NCBI GenBank assembly: GCA_025765615.1
Contig: JAIVFJ010000181.1
Location: 1-64,000 of the forward strand
Length of the DNA stretch: 64,000 bases
Source: Zopfochytrium polystomum
Taxonomy: Eukaryota; Chytridiomycota; Chytridiomycetes; Chytridiales; Chytridiaceae
Reading direction: 5' to 3'
The position numbers were made by a program, and so were the translations under genes. Each line of letters opens with the position of its first letter. The first letter of the stretch is position 1. Shown here piece by piece: positions 1 to 10,354 of the stretch. A model generated the notes under the pieces. That model was not told where the DNA came from and ran no database searches. It was given only the letters and a program-made list of their open reading frames with translations.

Positions 1-330
1 CGATGCAGAGAGCGGAATTCCGGAGCATTGGGCAGTGGTACACTGCTTCTGCATGCTTGCTGTGCTGTGTTACATGTGCAGAGTGCGTAGTTTGAGCGTT
101 TTTGTGCATGTTCTAATTGCATTGTTCCTACCGGTAGGATGAACAAAGCCAGAACAACAGCCGCCTTTGCCTATCTCTTTTTATTGAGAACAGATTAGCC
201 CTTCCGAGCGCCCCATTCAAGTATTGAATCTACTGAGCCCTTCAAACACCCCATCCAATGTGATTGGATGGAGTTCTCAAAGGGATCATCAGTAACGGGC
301 GTAGTGTACCCCGTGGGTCGAATCTCAACA
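1..330 (-). repeat. Right-end fragment of the long (~1.2 kb) solo-LTR family
   Basis: These bases repeat, nearly word for word, 3461-3792 and 18690-19009. The shared block ends in ...GAATCTCAACA, which is the CA terminus of the element bounded at 17786-19009. After base 330 the sequence passes into degenerate retrotransposon sequence (ACGTTAACTG...), so this copy was inserted into the minus-strand element that carries the gag gene at 688-1890. The left part lies outside the window, so no target duplication can be checked. Confidence 0.75.
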
Positions 331-687
331 ACGTTAACTGCAAATGCCCGGATTACTCCCGGGCCATCCAAAAATCCTGTTGACTTTCATCTTGTTCGGT
401 CTCTGATTGGAGTTGCGTTTCCATCCACAATTGCTGTTCCACGACATACTGCTCACTTTGCTGGTCATCCCAATCACCGTTCTGTAGCAGAAGTGCTTGG
501 TTTCAGGTATCTGCTGTTGTGGAGGGTTTGGTTGCTGGAGTAAGAGCGCATTTGGATTTGCTGGTGGTCAATGCTGTTGCTGTTGCTGCAATTGCTGAAG
601 AAATGTGTTGGCACACTGTCGAGCAACATGACCATAGCCTCCACATGCATGACATTGGACTCCAAAAGACTGTTGCTGTGCAGGGTA

Positions 688-1890
688 CTAACCCCTCCCA
701 GAGCTGCGTCCCATTGCGGTACCACCTGTTGCTGCTCCACGTGAACTTAGTCCTCGCCATGTTCCTCGGCCTTGGCCAAAACCACCATATGGGCGCGGTG
801 TGTACTGTTGGGACTGAGGGTTTTGGTACTGCAAGGTTGTTGGGCGGATATTAGGATACGGCTGGTACTGCTGAGGTTTATGATAACTGCCACGACCGCG
901 GAGTTGACTATAGTGTACTTTTGGCCGAATAATTACTTTTGCTGTTGGTGTAGTGACTTCTGGAATGGTTGTTGTCAGGTCCCGCTCCTGTTGTGCTGCA
1001 AGTCGATCCTGCCTCTCATCATATGTATTTTGGCGGGCGGTAGATTTAAATAAGGTGATTAGTTTAGTCAATGATGAAACAGAAGTGATAGGATTCCCTG
1101 CAAACATGAACATATTGGCAACACCCATATCGATTAGTGTGTTGTTCAGGGCAGATACAAAGACTCGCACAACTTTGGAAAATGGTGTGATGCGACTGCG
1201 TATTTCCACTGATGAACTTTCTGCAAAGCTTTCTACTTTGTGGTAAGCTGTAATGAAGCGCATTGCAAATGACTCAGATGATTCTGCAGGTTCCATTTTT
1301 ATACGTTCAAAATCATCAATAATTTCCTTTGCTAATCCTTGATCTGTTGTTCGACATGCAATCGCAATTTCTCCAAGCAGTGTGTAGGCAAAAATCTGCC
1401 CTCGTCGGGGGAACTGTGGTAGAAGCTCTGGTTCAACATGTCGTCGAATCAGAAGGATACAGTATGCGTTCTGGTCTTCTGTCCCTGGGAACCATTTGAC
1501 CGGCTCACGCCCATCTTGTGCAAATGCATAATGCTCGCCATGGTTGGGCCCCCTGCGTACTCTGCATGTTGGGCCGACATTAGGATCATTGGGGTCCACT
1601 TGATCATTGCGTAATACGTTAATTCGGTCTGGGTCAACGCAGTGGCGGAGACCATTGCTTTTGTTGGATAGTTCTGAAATTAGGTCGTCCAGCCAATCTC
1701 CAAAATTTGCTGCACCTTTGAGGATGGGGAATGCACGGGAAGCATACTTGATTTGATCACGCTCGCTCATGCTTGGGAGGAAAATGTGTGAGAGCTTTGC
1801 AGGAGAATAGAAATTTGAAATGCAGTGATTTCCCTGATTTAGTGGTAACCCTTTGTAGGGAATAGTAGCAGTCTTTAAGTCGACAGACAC
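688..1890 (-). CDS. Copia-like retrotransposon Gag polyprotein (capsid part)
   Basis: This is a 400-residue open frame that starts MSVDLKTATIP and resembles a copia-type Gag: a helical middle region (WLDDLISELS, then KEIIDDFERIKMEPAESSESF, the motif shared by the broken copies near 5.4 and 17.4 kb) and a basic Gly/Arg/Gln-rich tail. The frame stops at an amber codon (688-690). Immediately beyond it, in the same frame, lies a perfect CCHC zinc knuckle (654 down to 613, C-x2-C-x4-H-x4-C), then a Gln run and an opal stop. Gag packages the element RNA; the knuckle binds nucleic acid. It is the longest intact retroelement frame in the window. The protease, integrase and reverse transcriptase that should follow are not readable, and a foreign LTR starts at 330. 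Whether the amber is a mutation or a readthrough signal cannot be told from one copy. Confidence 0.85.
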   Translation of the reverse strand: MSVDLKTATIPYKGLPLNQGNHCISNFYSPAKLSHIFLPSMSERDQIKYASRAFPILKGAANFGDWLDDLISELSNKSNGLRHCVDPDRINVLRNDQVDPNDPNVGPTCRVRRGPNHGEHYAFAQDGREPVKWFPGTEDQNAYCILLIRRHVEPELLPQFPRRGQIFAYTLLGEIAIACRTTDQGLAKEIIDDFERIKMEPAESSESFAMRFITAYHKVESFAESSSVEIRSRITPFSKVVRVFVSALNNTLIDMGVANMFMFAGNPITSVSSLTKLITLFKSTARQNTYDERQDRLAAQQERDLTTTIPEVTTPTAKVIIRPKVHYSQLRGRGSYHKPQQYQPYPNIRPTTLQYQNPQSQQYTPRPYGGFGQGRGTWRGLSSRGAATGGTAMGRSSGRG

Positions 1891-2716
1891 TCAACAAGCG
1901 TGACACAACACTTGATGGTCAAGGTATGGGTGTGGATAGGTGGATAGGTGATGTAGCCAAGTTTGCACACGTGTGTAGTGACTTGAGGACAAGAAAAAAC
2001 GTGTGTGTAGCGAGTTGGGGACGAGAAAAACAGACTTGTCACGGGGTTTGAAGCGAAAATTGAGTGACCAGATGGGCCAAAATGCAGATGCAGCTTGCAA
2101 CTTAATATCCCACGAGGCCAAGGACGAATTTAGAGAATCACTGAGTTGCCCCACGTAGATCAGCAGTTGCTGAATGCAGAGAAATTGGTTTTAAGCGATT
2201 TGGTTGGGTTTTGGCTGAGTTGTGAATGTGTGAAGGTGCAGGCAACGAATTTCGACGGATTTGGGTGAAATTTGGTGCTAATTGAGTACTGAATTCGTTC
2301 AAAACGCGGACAGTTACTATGCAGCAAGGAAGCAGTCGAGGATTGCGACGTTTCGTGAGTAGATAGAACAAAAGGAGCACTTTCAAATGGTGGTAAGTGA
2401 TTCCTAAAGCGATTGAAAGAAGTTGCAAACGTAAACTCTCGAAATTCGACGTTATCAGGTGGCTGATGTTGTGGATGAGTGCTGTTACACGCTCTGCGAC
2501 GCTGCTGCAGTGAAAAACGATCGTCAAAACGTCTTCCCCAGTGTTAAAAGTGGTGTAGACGTGGTGGAATGGTGGGGTACAAAAATTGAGCAAGTTGATA
2601 GTGTGATGGCGAGTAGCACTGCTTCTGTTTGCTCGTTCTGTGCGCTTTTCAAGTGTGTTGCTGTGTTCTGCACGTTGTTTATACTCCAGATGATTGGGAT
2701 GGGTCACAATTTTGTA
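1891..2716 (-). mobile_element. 5' leader of the minus-strand F2 retroelement
   Basis: This lies between the LTR (2717-2962) and the Gag start. It matches, with considerable divergence, the leader at 15343-16232 (compare the translated tails ending ADLRGATQ and ASDLLEATQ), so it belongs to the same F2 family. The first bases after the LTR (2718 down to 2704 on the minus strand) read ATACAAAATTGTGAC, the putative self-priming site. Open frames in the leader are low in complexity and probably not coding. Confidence 0.65.
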
Positions 2717-2962
2717 TGAAAGAAATGACTGCTGCTGTTTGTGGATGGTGGTGAACTACTCTGGTGGACCACTCTCTTGTGATGGTGAAGCTGAGATGAG
2801 AGACTGTTGTACAATGTATGCTGTTTGGCTTTATACAAAATTGTGAAAAAGACCAGGTGACGAAAAATGCACCAAATCCTCATCACAGTTGGTGCTCCCA
2901 TGCACCACAGTGTGAGGTGTTGCTCCTGCACACTGCTTACTGCAAAAACCCAAAATCTAACA
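2717..2962 (-). repeat. F2 long terminal repeat (5' LTR of the gag-bearing element)
   Basis: On the minus strand it runs TGTTAGATTTTGGG...CATTTCTTTCA and matches 10700-10945 and 15103-15342. It contains the conserved ATTTTGTATAAAG box. Inside it the segment complementary to the primer site reads TTCACAATTTTGTAT, 14 of 15 bases complementary to the site just downstream of the LTR. It was inserted into a copy of the long LTR, whose sequence continues at 2963 with GTACC. Confidence 0.85.
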
Positions 2963-3792
2963 GTACCACCCAGGGCTGAGTACCAGCCTGGGCTGTGCAC
3001 CACCCAGGGCTAAGTACCAGCCAGGGCTGAGTACCACCTTGGGCTGAGCACTTTGTCTGGGCTGAGTACCACCAGGAACCAATTTACAGCTTGTTTGAGA
3101 AACAGTTGCTTGTAAATTGGTTTGGTTGTTTCCAAATCAGGAAGCTTGTTTGGGAAACAAGCCGCTTTTTTCCTTGTTTTTAGAAATCCAATGATTGGTG
3201 CAATCTCTGGTGAGCTCAGTTTTTATCTCACTTTTAGAAATGAAGTGATTGGTGCAATCCCTGATTCCTAAATGCCTGTTGCATTGCTCAGATTGCACAG
3301 CACAGCAGGGAAGCTGGAATTCCAGATCAGGAAGCAGAATTCCGGTGCAGAGAGAGGAATTCCAGATCAGGAAGCGGAATTCCGGTGCAGAGAGAGGAAT
3401 TCCAGATCAGGAAGCGGAGTTCCGATGCAGAGTGCAGAATTCCGGTGCAGAGAGCGGAATTCCGATGCAGAGAGCGGAATTCCGGAGCATTGGGCAGTGG
3501 TACACTGCTTCTGCATGCTTGCTGTGCTGTGTTACATGTGCAGAGTGCGTAGTTTGAGCGTTTTTGTGCATGTTCTAATTGCATTGTTCCTACCGGTAGG
3601 ATGAACAAAGCCAGAACAACAGCCGCCTTTGCCTATCTCTTTTTATTGAGAACAGATTAGCCCTTCCGAGCGCCCCATTCAAGTATTGAATCTACTGAGC
3701 CCTTCAAACACCCCATCCAATGTGATTGGATGGAGTTCTCAAAGGGATCATCAGTAACGGGCGTAGTGTACCCCGTGGGTCGAATCTCAACA
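2963..3792 (-). repeat. Partial long LTR with two internal tandem-repeat arrays
   Basis: It is nearly identical to 18220-19009. It contains repeats of about 20-40 bp built on CAGGGCTGAGTACC (2963-3085) and a second array of about 38-bp units, each with EcoRI-like GGAATTCC cores (3318-3492: GGAATTCCAGATCAGGAAGC, then GGAATTCCGGTGCAGAGA variants). The element ends ...CTCAACA at 3792 and is inserted in a copia RNase H frame that resumes at 3793. Its other end is lost under the F2 insertion at 2962. Confidence 0.8.
3318..3492. repeat. Tandem array of ~38-bp GGAATTCC units
   Basis: Alternating half-units, GAATTCCAGATCAGGAAGC and GAATTCCGGTGCAGAGAG, are repeated about four to five times. The sister copy at 18588-18700 has fewer units, so the array expands or contracts between copies. 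The units are directly adjacent, not spaced by unique sequence, so this is a minisatellite within the LTR and not a CRISPR array. Confidence 0.85.
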
Positions 3793-4180
3793 ATACCGCT
3801 ATCAGCTGGGCATCAACTCGCAGTCCTACAGTTATGCTGTCACCTCAGCAAGCAGAATACGTTGCAGTCTCAGAACTAGGACGAGAACTGGAGGCCATCT
3901 CACAACAGCACACAGCACTTATGCTCCCGTCCCCGACTCCTATTCCAATCTATACTGACAACCAAGGCGTTATCAATTTGAGCTCAAACGATCTCTACAC
4001 TAATAGGTCAAAACATATTCTGGTTAAGTATCACTATATCAGGGAACTGTTTGATCGACAAGTGATTTGACTGGAATGGATTCCTGGTGGCAAGCAACCA
4101 GCAGATTATCTTACAAAATCATTACCAGCTGCTTTAGGTGCTTATCATCTTAGTCATATTGGTCTTTGTCGTGTGCCTTA
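3793..4180 (+). pseudogene. Copia RNase H domain, C-terminal piece of pol (F2 host element)
   Basis: The frame reads TAISWAS...SPQQAEYVAVSELGRE...YTDNQGVINLSSN...RSKHILVKYHYIRELF, the classic Ty1/copia RNase H carboxyl end with the conserved E (AEY) and D (TDNQG). A stop breaks it near 4070, and it would continue LEWIPGGKQPADYLTKSL, the usual end of copia Pol. The 5' part is cut off by the long LTR ending at 3792. Downstream is this element's 3' tail, split at 4354 by the F1 insertion and continuing at 10589. Confidence 0.85.
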
Positions 4181-4354
4181 GTTTCTGTCCCCTTTCTTTA
4201 TTTGTATTGCATTCTCTTTCTCCTTTCTCTTTCTTGCCCTTCTTCTTCTTCTCCATTGCTTCTTATATTCCTGCATTCAAGCTCCTTTGCTCTCCATCCA
4301 CATATTTCATATGGGCATTCTTTTCTTATTGTTCTGCCACCTGGTGGCCAGTCA
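4181..4354 (+). mobile_element. 3' tail of the F2 host element, left half
   Basis: This is pyrimidine-rich sequence after the Pol stop. Its last bases, CCTGGTGGCCAGTCA, align with the tail of the inserted element (CGATGGCCAGTCAAACCTG at about 10231). In the host the sequence resumes after the insertion as TACCTGTTTATT at 10589. Removing the insertion and one AGTCA restores a continuous tail. Confidence 0.75.
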
Positions 4355-4583
4355 TGTTAGTTTTGGGTCTTTTGGTGTAAGCAGTGTGCAGGAGCTTTGA
4401 CCAGTTTCTGCTCTGCAAGGATGACTTGCAGCATTTTGCAAGTGATGGTCCTTGTAACAGTTTTGTATAAAGACAAACACAAGACTGACAGAAGCCAAGA
4501 TCAACCTCCCACCACCACCACCTTCAGTAGTGTACACCACAGCAGCCCAACCCATCAATCAGCCACCATAGCAAATTCTTTCA
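4355..4583 (+). repeat. F1 5' LTR
   Basis: It is 229 bp, TGTTAGTTTTGGG...AAATTCTTTCA, identical by eye to 10355-10583. It contains an ACTTGC/GCAAGT hairpin (about 4427-4445), then GTAACAGTTTTGTAT (4454-4468) running into a TATAAAG box. The 15-nt segment 4454-4468 is the exact reverse complement of 4583-4597. Confidence 0.92.
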
Positions 4584-4597
4584 TACAAAACTGTTAC
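4583..4597 (+). promoter_or_regulatory. Putative primer-binding site, complementary to the LTR itself
   Basis: The sequence is ATACAAAACTGTTAC, starting with the last A of the LTR. It pairs over 15 nt with GTAACAGTTTTGTAT at 4454-4468. No TGG-type match to a tRNA 3' end is evident. By analogy with the self-primed Tf1 element of fission yeast this may be where the element's own RNA primes minus-strand synthesis. The role is inferred; the complementarity is seen. Confidence 0.6.
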
Positions 4598-5182
4598 CCA
4601 TCCCAGTCACTTCCCCCTTGGTTTCAACAAAATCCAATCAGTAGAAGGGGTTGTACGCTTTTCAGATCTGCCAACTTCGTGGAGCGATCACAGGCGCTAC
4701 AGACATTGTACAGCAATTTCGTAACTACAATCGGAAAGCTCTTGATCTCCTCTTTCCAATGAACCCACCTGATCTCGGATCGGACGCTCCTACGTCGTAT
4801 CCACCGCCTCCAAAGTCGTCGCCCACTTTTCCAACTTCAACCTCAATTTGCTCGCCTTCCAGACCTCCCCCAGCCGATCCCAAGCTATCATTGGAAAGGC
4901 CTGCTTCGGGACTACACGACTGCCACCAACGGCACCCCAAAATCACTCTCCTTCGTGATAAGCGACGCCTTTTTCCATTCAGGGTCACCAGATTACCTCC
5001 AACCCTCACCATTAATTTTTGATTTTTTGTCCCCAATTGGAGACAACGACCACCCCCCTACCTGACACACACCAAGCTAACAAACCAACTTTTCATCTGC
5101 TGCAACACCACCTTCACAACACACCCAAAATCCAACGAAATCCCTTCAAACTTGGCACACATAATCGTCCTGAGAAAACAAC
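4598..5182 (+). mobile_element. F1 leader sequence
   Basis: It matches 16484-17080. Both copies hold the same proline-rich stretch (PTSYPPPPK...SSPTFPTSTS) in open frames, followed by ACCAAGCTAACAAACC. It may encode an N-terminal Gag extension or be untranslated. Copy-to-copy differences include premature stops, so coding is doubtful. Confidence 0.55.
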
Positions 5183-5750
5183 ATGACTACTGACTCAACC
5201 AATCACATCAACACAGAGCAGAACGATGCAGTTGATCCACTAGACCTCTGCGACACTGGAACCTGTCTCATCAGAGATGGACCATTCCAAGGACAGAGAT
5301 TCCAACTGGTGCCTCCGTCTTGTGGACCAGAGAAAGTAACTTGGTTTCCTGGTGCACAGAACCAGAATGCACATTGCTGTCTAATCATTCCTCGCCACAT
5401 CTATCGAGCCCTCACCCAAATCACACCTGGTCGAACTTGCAAAGGAGATCATTGACGACTTTGAATGCATTAAAATGGAACCAACTGAAGCCTCAGATGC
5501 CTTCATTACCCAATTCACTGAAGCGTACCATAAAGTTGACAGCTTTGCAAAGTCAGCAGCTGGAGAACTTCTCCATCATATTCGCCCTTTCCAACAAGTT
5601 GTTCGAATCTTTGTTGGCTCACTGGGCCAAAGCCTGTTGGATATGGGAAAAGGAAAAGTTTTTCTTGTTGTCAGCAACCCAGCTCCTCAGATAACAAGTT
5701 TAGCCAAACTAATCTCACTCTTCAAAACCTGTTTGACAAAACAACTATGA
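5183..5750 (+). pseudogene. Broken Gag of the F1 element
   Basis: Fragments of the Gag seen at 688-1890 are present in two frames: DPLDLCDTGTCLIRDG and KVTWFPGAQNQNAHC in one, then MEPTEASDAFITQFTEAYHK and PQITSLAKLISLFK in another. A deletion near 5430 joins them out of frame. The copy at 17190-17700 carries further damage, including stops inside the same block. Confidence 0.8.
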
Positions 5751-8100
5751 TAAGCAACACATCAAGCTGGCTGATCAAGCAACAATCACTTGGCTACTGC
5801 TGCACCAGAAATCACCACACCAACTATTACTATCCTGGTTATCTGCCTTCATATTGATTGAACAACAAACAGCAGAGGTCCTCAAAAACCAACCAGCTCC
5901 ATCAACTAATAATCAATCTGCTAAGTGTTTTGCTCTTCGCTTTTGATATGCATCAAAGTAACTGCCTTTATCCTCTCAACATTCAGCCATGCAGTCTCCT
6001 GTCAGTAATGATTCATCATTCCATGAACATCAACACAGGCATTTTAGTTTTTGGAGACCTGCACCTCTAACAACTGTCCCTGTGCCCTCTTAATAATACT
6101 TACTCATTTTCAACAGGGCATAACAAATTAGGAATTAATGATATGGTGTGTTTTCCTCGTCTATCAACCCATGGAGTTGGCAGTTCAATTTCTGGATTCC
6201 CTGATACAATTATCATTGACATGGCCACCTTTTGAGATCAGAGTGTTTTCAACCACACTGAAACTCTCACTATCAAACATATTAGTGATTGGGATGACCA
6301 ATAGTTGTGCAAGTGCCAACTCTCACGACCACGGCAACCTTGTGCAATTTCCTCATAACTTTGGACTCTGTTACATCAAGCTAAGCCTCTCCTTATCTTT
6401 TCTCACATAACTTCAGCACTTCAGCCAAAGACAATTTGCAGTCCATTCATTGATAGAACAAGGACTGGTTGAGTAGTTTAACAATCCTCTAACCATTTTG
6501 TAAACAGTCTATTCTGAGTGGTTGCTAGGCAAGCGTGACCGGCACAGGGTCAAAACCTCTCATATATTATCTGCTTGAGCAGAGGAGGAGGAAAACTGTT
6601 GACACTGGGTTTCCGTTCCACCTAATACTCAGAGTATTTGTCATCAGCACAAGCCAGCGCCCAGTACAACATCAAACATCATCTTCCACTTAGGGGGGAG
6701 GATTCTAGGGATAAGTGAAAGATGATCACCGGCACTGTATTGCCAATTAGATGGAGAATGCTTGGAATAAGTGAACGATGATCATCAGCGCAGAGTTGCA
6801 AAGTGGTCTCAGCATGGATTGGCACCAACTTGGCATGGATTCTTGGTGCCAGGCTGCTGCCTAGGAAAACACTCTATCTATTTTAGCCAAATGAATCTGG
6901 ACTCAGGATTCGAACTATGGAATACACTATTATTGCTGGGCTTACTTGACCCTGGCTAGGGACCTCAACTCACACATATTGACTGCTTCAGCTTTTATAC
7001 ACAGACATACTAACACACTACTCCAGGTCCCACATCACAGGAAATTCGACAGCCATACCTGAGTCCTCACCTCAATTGCATCACTCTGATGAATTATCCT
7101 AACCAACTTCTGTGACAAAACACAATGTTCCTTGAAATTACTTTTGCCTCATTCCGAGGAGTATCAACGTTTATCTTTATTGGACACTCAACACTAACAC
7201 TTTTTCAGAGCAAACTATAAACAAGCTCAACCTTGCAAGATTGCTGAAGTTCCATTCTCATCTGAGATTCTTCCTTAGCCGAACCATATCTAACTGACTC
7301 TAGATTTCAAACTGCTCTTAATAGAGTCACTCCAGAACAGCTATGTTCTTTGAATGCCTCATGCATTCATCCAGCATGCATTCATGCAGCATAACCAGGA
7401 TCTGGAAGCTTCAGAGATTGCCCTCAACTTTTGTAATCTGACCAGAAACTTTGTGGTTTTGGCTTGGATGTTAGACTTGACAAAAACATTCTGCTGATTC
7501 TTTAACGAGGCAGAGTAGAAGACATCAGGCTAAGTCTTTGTTCCCTTTGCTTGCACTAACACTCTTCTACCAGCATAAATTCCACAACATCACTTGGAGA
7601 CTAAAGGCAAATCATCATCAAGCAATCAAACTCTGTGGAAACATCTGGATATACTAACTCTCACTAATGCTTTCTACCACTAACTTTGCCTCTATCTTTA
7701 TTCTCCACTCTAGACCAACAAAAGCAAAAATCAACCACCTCACATACAGTTACAATTACCATATCATCAAACTATTCAAACCTCAGCAGTCTCAGCAAAA
7801 TTCAGGAAACCTTCAACTATTCATTCCTGCAGATCAGCTTCAGAAACAACACCAACATCACCACTTTGCCCCATTCAGTCACCAGTCACCTTGAACCATC
7901 TTTGAACTTGAATTTTGCCAGTTGAACAAGTTGAATTGGAATTGCTTTCAGTTTTCTGCAGTCTCAACAAAGTCAGACAAAGTATCAACCATTCCCCACA
8001 GCAGAGTCACTCCAGAAAACAACAACTTCCTCCATTCAGTCAGCATTCAACTTCAGCAATCAGAATTGGAAGAAGTCAAACTGGAATTGGTAAAACGTAT
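5751..8100 (+). pseudogene. Degenerate pol region of F1, copy 1
   Basis: There is no frame longer than about 90 codons. The stretch is highly similar to 19015-20790 (+) and, as reverse complement, to about 15000-12900. All copies share the same short frames (for example SGFPDTIIIDMATF and LYPLNIQPCSLLS), meaning the sequence was already dead when the copies spread. Position between gag and reverse transcriptase implies protease and integrase origin, but no catalytic motif is readable. Confidence 0.7.
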
Positions 8101-8109
8101 CAACCACAT

Positions 8110-8580
8110 GGAAATCCACAGCGAAAGTGAATCGGATAACGGTGTACAGCTCTGGTGTTGGAGGTGACGGCACGACGGGTTGGATTCCGTGCTACTGCAA
8201 TTAACGTCACCCCCAGTGGGCCTTACTGGGAGCACTATAGGCATGACTGTGGAAGGCCGGACCGATGTGGCAGACTGGCAATGTGAAATCAACTGAAGGC
8301 CCACGAACACCGAAGTCCCAGCTTGTAGGCTAGTGTGGCCCAGACCTGTGTCAGAGGAGGTGGAGTCCTGAGCAGGGAGCCCATTCCGCAAGGAGTACCA
8401 ACCAGGAGACAGTTATTCTTCTGATGTGCCCAGGCGAGACGCAGGGGAAAGCGTTGAGGGCAAGCTGTGTATGTGGGAGTGGTCGCCTCGCCTCATAGGG
8501 GTACTGGGGGGAGCCCAGACCAGCATCGTGCAGAAGGCTCACCTGTGCAGAGTTTTCTCTCATGCTTTCTTTTGTGTGCA
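8110..8580 (+). repeat. GC-rich hairpin-forming segment inside F1 pol
   Basis: The base composition jumps relative to its AT-rich surroundings. GGTGACG...CGTCACC and GGCACG...CGTGC inverted repeats can fold near 8165-8210. It ends in a pyrimidine stretch and TTTTGTGTGCAG, like a 3' splice site. The reverse-complement copy at about 12420-12915 is almost identical, better kept than flanking pol. It could be a captured sequence or an intron-like insert; no product is recognised. Confidence 0.45.
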
Positions 8581-8789
8581 GGGTATCTTAGAAAATCTGA
8601 ACTAATTTTCCCTAAAGTTTCTTAAAGTTAAAACCATCACAAGTAGATTCTATTTCTCTACAACCACAAAACAAACATAGCACTTTAAAGTTTGGAATCT
8701 ACCACAAACTTCTTACCTTCAGTGTACACATTCAGGCCAACTGTGTTTGACAAGCACACCTTGCCCAGACCCTTGTATATGAACAGACA

Positions 8790-9200
8790 GCCTTTGAAGT
8801 TATTGAACAACCCACCAATGTCAACATTATCTGGAACAAATGGGTCTACAAGGTCAAACTTTGTGAAGACAGCAGCATTGAGTGCTTCTATGCACGGCTC
8901 ATGGCTAAGGGCCCCACTTAGTGTCATGCATTGATATTCAGAATACTCACTCGCCTTTTCTCCAAATCAATAGTCTTTTACTCACTGATATGGCTGCCTG
9001 AATCAACTGGGACACTGACACAGTTGATATCAGCAACACATACCTCAACAGCATATTTTATGTGCCAATCTGCATGGAACAGTTCATTACCACAACACGG
9101 AGTGCATGAGACGAACAGCCACCCAAATCAAACAGTTGTCAGGAAAGTACAATCTTCTGGAAGACCACTGCATCCTTCTTTGTCAATTGACTGACGCATC
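8790..9200 (+). pseudogene. Copia reverse-transcriptase relic, copy 1
   Basis: One frame reads WNKWVYKVKLCEDSSIECFY and ARLMAKG, matching the copia RVT_2 signature KWVFKVK...ERYKARLVAKG, followed in broken frames by DISNTYLNSIFYVPI, matching the canonical LDVSNAFLHG...VYM block. Stops and small indels intervene. The YxDD active-site block is not recognisable. Confidence 0.75.
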
Positions 9201-9639
9201 ATCCCACCGCAAGCTAAGTTAACAATATTTGTTTTTGGTGATTCTGGCAAAACTTCCTCTGCCATCGCCTTGCCTAATCTTGTTACAAACTGTTACAAAC
9301 TCTGCAAAATGGGAGCAATCAAAAACCATCCTTTTTATGCAGCTGGAACATCACCATAACGGAATCTTCTTACACTAGAAAGCCTATATCAAGGAGTTAC
9401 TTCAGTGCCACGCCAACATTATCAACAACCGCACTGCAGTAACTGCCCTTCCCAGTTTTCTCAATCTTCAGCCACGTAGGATGGACAAAGCAACTGGAAA
9501 TCAGAGACTGTACCAGCAATCCATGACGGCATCAACTACCTTGCAACACACACCTTGCCCCAGCAGTATCATATCTTGGTGCCTTCAGCAAGGATCCCAA
9601 CATAGCCAGTTACTCCAACACTGCCCAAGGTGTCCACTC

Positions 9640-9960
9640 AGATGGGAAATCACAGCTTGGCTTCTATATTCTATTTGCAGGAACAGCTATTAGTTGGACA
9701 TCTGTTTGGAGCAGCACTGTCATGCTGTCACCGCAGGAAGCTGAATATGTTGTCTGAACTCGGACAAGAACTTAAGGACTGACAACAGTGGTGTGATCAA
9801 CCTCAGCTCAAATTATCTTTACACCAATAGGTCAAAGCATATCATTGTAAAGTATCATTACATTCGAGAACTCGTGGAACAAAAGGTTGTACGGCTTGAA
9901 TGGATTGCTGGAGGAGAACAGCCTGCAGACTATATGACGAAATCTCTCTGAGCTATTCTC
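9640..9960 (+). pseudogene. Copia RNase H relic, copy 1
   Basis: Readable pieces are SDGKSQLGFYILFAGTAISW, then TVMLSPQEAEYV, then SKHIIVKYHYIRELVEQKV and GGEQPADYMTKSL, the C-terminal end of a copia polyprotein. Frames change at least twice, including a deletion between AEYV and the SGVINLSS block. Confidence 0.8.
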
Positions 9961-10354
9961 AGTGAATACCATCTGAGTTGCATTGGTTTTCTTACCTCCG
10001 ACTCATTTTTTCTGATCTGTGAAGCTGTTTTCTTCTTTGTTCTTTTTTGACCATCTGAGTCGCATTGGTCTTTGCTTCTTTTCTTACATTTGATTTATTT
10101 TTTCTTATCTGTGAAGCTGTTTTCTTCTTTGTTCTTTTTCATTACTTTGACTCATTTTCTCTTACATCTGAAGTTCAATATGTGCCCCCATCCATTTTTG
10201 TTTGTGTGGTCTGTCCTTTCTGTTCTGCCATCCGATGGCCAGTCAAACCTGTTTGTGATTCTTCTTTTTCTGGTGTACGGTTTCCTTAAGTTGACTACGG
10301 CTTAAGGTTTTCCTCCGTGCCGGCCTTTGCTCCTGCCCACAGCTTAGGGGGGAG

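Noticed and set aside
3318..3492. Regular repeats resembling a CRISPR array
   Set aside because: Units are contiguous, without unique spacers, in a eukaryotic LTR; a minisatellite.
4660..5022. Proline-rich frame DAPTSYPPPPKSS as a separate gene
   Set aside because: It is the F1 leader and recurs at 16680-16924 with stops; no sign of selection.
8418..8455. Hammerhead-ribozyme-like core CTGATG...GAAA
   Set aside because: The invariant A after CTGATG is T in both copies, and no matching stems I and III with a cleavage site are found.
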